NCBI RefSeq assembly: GCF_000717055.1
Contig: NZ_JNXI01000054.1
Span: 1 to 9,791 of the forward strand
Length of the DNA stretch: 9,791 bases
Direction: 5' to 3'
Origin: Streptomyces iakyrus
Lineage (GTDB): Bacteria > Actinomycetota > Actinomycetes > Streptomycetales > Streptomycetaceae
Shown: in pieces, positions 6,447-9,791 of the stretch
Layout of the letters: every line of letters begins with the position of its first letter
How positions within the stretch are numbered: the stretch's first letter is position 1
The notes under the pieces: model-generated
Told to the model about the DNA's origin: nothing
Database searches by the model: none
Seen by the model: only the letters and a program-made list of their open reading frames with translations
Position numbers and translations under genes: made by a program

Positions 6447-7844
6447 ATGGGCTGGAGTGCGTGGATCCCGATGTCCGCACCGTCCGGAGGAATCGTCGGC
6501 CACCCCGCCTCGGTCGCAAGGAGCGACGGCATCACCAACATCTACGTGCGCGGCACCGACAACGCGTTGTGGCAGCGTGCCTATTTCGGGGTGCAGTGGC
6601 ATGGCTGGGGGCGGCACGGCGACAGCATGCAGCTGACCTCGTCGCCCGCCGTCGCGTCCATGGGAATCGACCATGAGCACGTGTTCGTCCGTGGAGCCGA
6701 TGGACATCTGCACCAAAAGTTCTGGAAAGCCGCCTCGGGCTGGTCGCCCTACTTCGACCTCGGCGCGCCGCCCGGGGGATTCAAGGGCAGTCCGGCGACG
6801 GTTTCGCGGAACTCGCAGGTGGCCAACGTCTACGTGCGCGGAAACGACGACGCGCTGTGGCAGCTCCCCTGGTTCAACAGCATTTGGCACCCGTGGGCCC
6901 GGCACAACGACGGTATGGTGCTCGCCTCCGATCCGACCGCCGGATCGATGGGACCTAACCATGAGCACGTCTTCGTCCGAGGCACCGACGGCAACGTGCA
7001 CCACAAGTTCTGGCAGGCGGGGCCCGGCTGGTCGGGGTATTTCAATCTCGGCGCTCCCTCCGGAGGTTTCCGCGGTGGTCCGAGCACCATTTCGCGCAAT
7101 CCCCAGGTGGCCAACGTCTATGTGCGCGGAAACGACGACGGCCTGTGGCAGCTCGCCTGGTACGACAACAGCTGGCACCCCTGGGGCCGGCACGCCGACG
7201 GCGCGATCACCGCGGAGGTCGCGCTGGCGTCGACGAGCGCGCAGCGTGAACAGGTCTTTGCGCGCGGACTGGACACGAACGTATGGCAGCGGTGGTGGGT
7301 GCCACGGATCCCGACGATCGACGTCAACCTCATCTCAGTCGGGCGAGACAATTTCACCGCGGCGAACATCGAACAGATGCTGAACTCGCTCACCGCCACG
7401 GGGCAGATCTACTGCCAGGCCGACTTCAATGTCGGCACCGTGCGCCGCTACGTCATCTCCGCGGCGGACGCGGGCGCGCTGGAGATCATCGACAGTGCAG
7501 CGGAAGCCGAGCAGTTGACGGACGGGTGGACCGTACCGAACGCCGCGCTGGATGTGTTCGTGGTGCGCTCGATGAACGGCGCCGACGGCTGGTCGGCGGT
7601 CGGCGGACCGTGCGACAAGAACGCCGGTGGCAGTGTGATGACCGGAACCGTGGTCTCGCTCAACGGCGATCTCGGCAACAGCGGGAACACGTTCGCGCAC
7701 GAAATCGGCCACTATCTCGGCCTGGACCACATCGCGGACGCGGACAACTTCATCGGGAACAACGGTTCCTCCAATAGCAACACGAGGATCCTCGCCTGGC
7801 AGGGCGACCTGATGAAGAAGCACTGCATGGTCGTCCACATATGA
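6447..7844 (+). CDS. PLL-like lectin-type beta-propeller fused to a metzincin zinc metalloprotease domain
   Basis: This encodes 465 aa. Residues ~3-284 hold six blades of about 48 aa carrying the PLL-like/DUF346 motif (V/YVRGxDxxLxxxxW): [10 protein letters not shown] at 33, [10 protein letters not shown] at 79, [10 protein letters not shown] at 129, [10 protein letters not shown] at 175, [10 protein letters not shown] at 225 and [10 protein letters not shown] at 270. Related propellers such as PLL bind fucosylated or other glycans. Residues ~288-465 form the protease domain, with the consensus zinc site [11 protein letters not shown] at 418-428 (H418, H422 and H428 as ligands, E419 as catalytic base). 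M456 in GDLMKKHCM is the candidate Met-turn. The catalytic residues look intact. No signal peptide or pro-region is seen, which is odd for a metzincin. It is co-transcribed with the HEAT-repeat gene 13 nt downstream. The substrate is unknown; glycoprotein cleavage is inference. Confidence 0.9.
   Translation: MGWSAWIPMSAPSGGIVGHPASVARSDGITNIYVRGTDNALWQRAYFGVQWHGWGRHGDSMQLTSSPAVASMGIDHEHVFVRGADGHLHQKFWKAASGWSPYFDLGAPPGGFKGSPATVSRNSQVANVYVRGNDDALWQLPWFNSIWHPWARHNDGMVLASDPTAGSMGPNHEHVFVRGTDGNVHHKFWQAGPGWSGYFNLGAPSGGFRGGPSTISRNPQVANVYVRGNDDGLWQLAWYDNSWHPWGRHADGAITAEVALASTSAQREQVFARGLDTNVWQRWWVPRIPTIDVNLISVGRDNFTAANIEQMLNSLTATGQIYCQADFNVGTVRRYVISAADAGALEIIDSAAEAEQLTDGWTVPNAALDVFVVRSMNGADGWSAVGGPCDKNAGGSVMTGTVVSLNGDLGNSGNTFAHEIGHYLGLDHIADADNFIGNNGSSNSNTRILAWQGDLMKKHCMVVHI
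6529..7240 (+). repeat. 288-bp internal repeat unit (two propeller blades)
   Basis: The gene repeats with a 288-base (96-residue) period. CAGGTGGCCAACGTCTACGT at 6816 recurs nearly unchanged at 7104, and CATGAGCACGT at 6672 recurs at 6960. Adjacent single blades (48 aa) are much less alike than blades two apart, so the last growth step was duplication of a blade pair. Confidence 0.75.
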
Positions 7845-7857
7845 AGTAGGAGCGAAC

Positions 7858-8895
7858 ATGTCAAGCGAACTGTCTCCACCAGTGGCTCAGATCCTGCGCG
7901 GCGAGCACACCCCCGACCCGGCCTCGGTCGCACAGCTCCCGCCGGACGACAGCGCCCAGCTGGCCGCTATCGCGCGCGGCGAGTCGCGTGCCGCGCTGCG
8001 CGTGAAGGCCCTTTCGTGCTTTACCGGCACCGCGGAAGGCGGGGAACTGTTCCGTGCGGCGCTGGAGGACCGCGACGCCGACGACACCGTCCGCGCCGCT
8101 GGCGCGATACTGCTGTCCAGGACCGACGGCACCGCCGAAACCGATCTGCTGGCGGCCCTGCCGGACGAGCCGTCCGCGGTCGTCCGGCACAAGATCGTGG
8201 CCGGGCTGGCACGGATCGGAGCCGAGCAGGCCGTTCCCGCGCTCACCGACATGCTCGACGACGCACCGGCGGACCTGCGCGATCACGTCGCCTTCGCCAG
8301 GTCGGTCGTGGCGTACCGGCTCGGCCGCACGGGATTCGAGCTGCCGGGCGTCCGCCCGGAGGACGTCCTCCCCGCGCCGGCCCCACCACAGCCCGCCGAG
8401 GTGGGGCAGGCCGATCCCGCCCCGGCCGGCACCGCTTCGAAGGTGGCGGCGGACGTGGCGTCCGACAACTACGGGCTACCGCTCGACAGCAGCCCGGTCA
8501 CCACGGTCCGGTGCGGGGCGCGGACCTACGCGGTGATCGTGAACGCCGACGTCTTCGCACCGTATTCCAGGCTGGAACGTCCTGCGGTCGCCGGGCTGGT
8601 CGCGAGCAGGGCGCCCGTCGACGGGTCGTATCACACGAGCATGATCGTGCTATGCCACCCCGACGGCGCTTCTGGCCTCCACATCGCGGTGTACCACCCG
8701 AGTGGGCCGGCCCGGTACGTCGGTTCTGGAACGCGTTCCGAGACCGGCATCGAGTTCGAGCTCGCGGCGGTGCGCGGTCCGGGCGCCGTCGAGACGACGA
8801 TCACCGGCGTGTGCGGGCGGGACGGCTTCACCGAGTTCGCGTTCACCACGGGGCGCGCGTTGCCCGCGAAGGCGCCGACGCCGGTCGAGGAGTGA
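7858..8895 (+). CDS. HEAT-repeat protein with unrecognised C-terminal beta domain
   Basis: This encodes 345 aa. Residues ~30-160 form tandem antiparallel helix pairs of the HEAT/PBS-lyase type (ALRVKALSCF, VRAAGAILLSR, VVRHKIVAGLARIGAEQAVP followed by ALTDMLDD), an interaction scaffold. A Pro/Ala linker (~170-195, PAPAPPQPAE) leads to a C-terminal domain (~205-335) with alternating hydrophobic strands: VTTVRCGARTYAVIVNADVF, SYHTSMIVLCHPDG and LHIAVYHPSG, with cysteines at 219, 266 and 319. I do not recognise that domain. There is no signal peptide or membrane segment. AGGAG five bases before the ATG fixes the start. With the metzincin gene 13 nt upstream, a role as partner, chaperone or inhibitor of the protease is plausible but inferred. 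HEAT repeats themselves say only protein binding. Confidence 0.85.
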   Translation: MSSELSPPVAQILRGEHTPDPASVAQLPPDDSAQLAAIARGESRAALRVKALSCFTGTAEGGELFRAALEDRDADDTVRAAGAILLSRTDGTAETDLLAALPDEPSAVVRHKIVAGLARIGAEQAVPALTDMLDDAPADLRDHVAFARSVVAYRLGRTGFELPGVRPEDVLPAPAPPQPAEVGQADPAPAGTASKVAADVASDNYGLPLDSSPVTTVRCGARTYAVIVNADVFAPYSRLERPAVAGLVASRAPVDGSYHTSMIVLCHPDGASGLHIAVYHPSGPARYVGSGTRSETGIEFELAAVRGPGAVETTITGVCGRDGFTEFAFTTGRALPAKAPTPVEE

Positions 8896-9630
8896 CAGAT
8901 CACTCACTGCAACGGTGTCTACCGTGACTGCTGGCCAGGTCGCTACCGGACGCGAGGAACCAGCGGTGTAAAGCCCCTCAAGACCTCCGCCAGCTCAAAC
9001 CCGGTGGATCTGGGCGGGATTGCGGTGCGCACTGCCGGGATCTCCATCGGTTCACCATTCGCATCCCAGGTGTCCAGCGCCACAGGCCAGGACAGGCGGG
9101 TGCGGCTACCGGAGGCCGCCGCCGACGTCATCGTCAAGCCGCACCAGCCGGAGTGTCACGAGGGCGAAGAGTGCTGGTCGTGCGATGTGTCCGTGACAGG
9201 TCCCGAAGGCATGCCCTTCCACCACGCGTTGGTGCAGCTCTCCGTCGCCCGCTATCAACCGAACAGTCTGGCTGGCCTCTCCCTGTCACCGGTGGTCAGG
9301 ACGGACATCATGCCTCTGCTGCCTGACCGGACCGTCCGTGTGACACGCCTCGCCAACCGGTTCCAGGTGAAGCTCACTGGGTCGGTGTCACGGCCGCCGC
9401 CGTCAGCCGGGTCGACATGCTTCCGGAGCGCTGCAGCGCGCCGAGTGGCGTCACGCCAGGCCAGGTCGATCTCGCCGGGTTTGGCTCAGAGGCCACCGGG
9501 GTGCCGTCGTGGCGCCGTGTGGAGCTGCGGAGTCCCGCTCCGAAGAAGGTCGGCCTGTCCCGCGTGGTATCCCTGCGGGTGTTTGGTCGGGTGGCCGGCC
9601 GGCCAGAACCACAGCCTTTGAGCTACGTCG
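8896..9630 (+). pseudogene. Decayed C-terminal fragment of a larger protein (ARYQP-containing domain)
   Basis: Frame 1 is open from the HEAT gene stop. From about 9035 it reads like true protein (SIGSPFASQVSSATGQDRRV, ECWSCDVSV, LVQLSVARYQPNSLAGLSLS and SPVVRTDIMPLLPDRTVRV) up to about 9380. The VARYQP-then-LS/SPVV pattern resembles a C-terminal domain I remember from long uncharacterised actinobacterial proteins. After ~9385 frame 1 turns Arg/Ser-rich, while frame 3 becomes protein-like (VTAAAVSRVDMLPERC, FGSEATGVPSWRRVEL), implying a frameshift at about 9370-9395. The only start candidate is a GTG at 9004 without a ribosome binding site, so this is probably the 3' end of a gene whose front is gone, next disrupted by the IS3 element. 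Its function is not known. Confidence 0.5.
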
Positions 9631-9633
9631 CAT

Positions 9634-9791
9634 TGAACCGCTCCGGGTCTGATGGAGGCTCGATTCCCTGAGAGGATCGAGTCATGGCCCGTCCGTCCCC
9701 CTACCCTGCTGAGCTTCGTGAGCGTGCGGTGCGCATGGTCGCGGAGATCCGTCCCAACTACCCAACTGAGTGGGCCGCGATGAAGGCGGTC
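9634..9791 (+). mobile_element. Left end of an IS3-family insertion sequence (runs off window)
   Basis: A probable left terminal repeat begins TGAACCGCTCCGGGT at 9634, with the TG start expected of IS3 elements and resembling ends I remember from actinobacterial IS3 copies. It lies 50 bases before the orfA start codon. The right end is outside the window, so the boundary cannot be confirmed. Confidence 0.55.
9684..9791 (+). CDS. IS3-family transposase OrfA, N-terminal part
   Basis: The first 36 residues (MARPSPYPAELRERAVRMVA, then an EIRPNYPTEWAAMKAV segment) are the opening of the OrfA helix-turn-helix protein of IS3-family elements. OrfA binds the IS ends, and together with OrfB by programmed frameshifting forms the transposase. 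GAGAGGA at 9670-9676 serves as ribosome binding site before the ATG at 9684. The frame is open to the window edge. Confidence 0.88.
   Translation, partial: MARPSPYPAELRERAVRMVAEIRPNYPTEWAAMKAV

Noticed and set aside
6672..7130. CRISPR-like spaced repeat
   Set aside because: The 288-base period lies within one reading frame and matches propeller blades, with no short repeat/spacer pattern.
6150..7193. 347-codon minus-strand open frame opposite the propeller-metzincin gene
   Set aside because: It is a shadow of the repeat-containing plus-strand gene; its apparent repeats merely mirror the propeller repeats.
9417..9671. Separate 84 aa gene
   Set aside because: It overlaps the IS3 end and has no ribosome binding site. 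It is better explained as the shifted-frame tail of the decayed gene before it.

Overview
This is a GC-rich window with strong G/C bias at third codon positions. It is most consistent with a Streptomyces or related actinomycete accessory region, an inference supported by the transposase remnants and the gene style. It looks like an IS-scarred island: broken or truncated genes at both ends surround two intact small operons in the middle.

Left part (1-1407): the frameshifted 3' end of an IS481-type transposase, the 3' portion of a small two-helix membrane protein, an unrecognised ~110-125 aa ORF, and the last third of an MFS transporter with no N-terminal part.

Minus-strand operon (5387 down to 1417): a 252 aa PQQ-like (pyrrolo-quinoline quinone type) repeat protein, an 811 aa BNR/Asp-box beta-propeller with an unrecognised N-terminal region, and a 238 aa TauE/SafE-type membrane permease. 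The gaps are 48 and 11 nt. A pair of overlapping, mutually exclusive stem-loops lies in the presumed leader at 5481-5527.

Centre (5836-6187): a decayed IS701-type transposase C-terminus on the minus strand, bordered by a perfect 13-bp-arm hairpin that looks like a terminator.

Plus-strand operon (6447-8895): a PLL-like (DUF346-type) six-blade propeller fused to a metzincin-type zinc protease domain ([11 protein letters not shown]), then a HEAT-repeat protein with an unrecognised C-terminal domain. They are 13 nt apart and both have good ribosome binding sites. Downstream is a decayed fragment of a third protein with a conserved-looking ARYQP segment. The left end of an IS3-family element follows and runs off the window.

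The most interesting content is the signal-peptide-less propeller-metzincin with its HEAT partner, next to a second, oppositely oriented cluster of two more propeller-like proteins. None of the three propeller proteins has a visible secretion signal, so they either act inside the cell or leave by a non-Sec route. That last point is inference.
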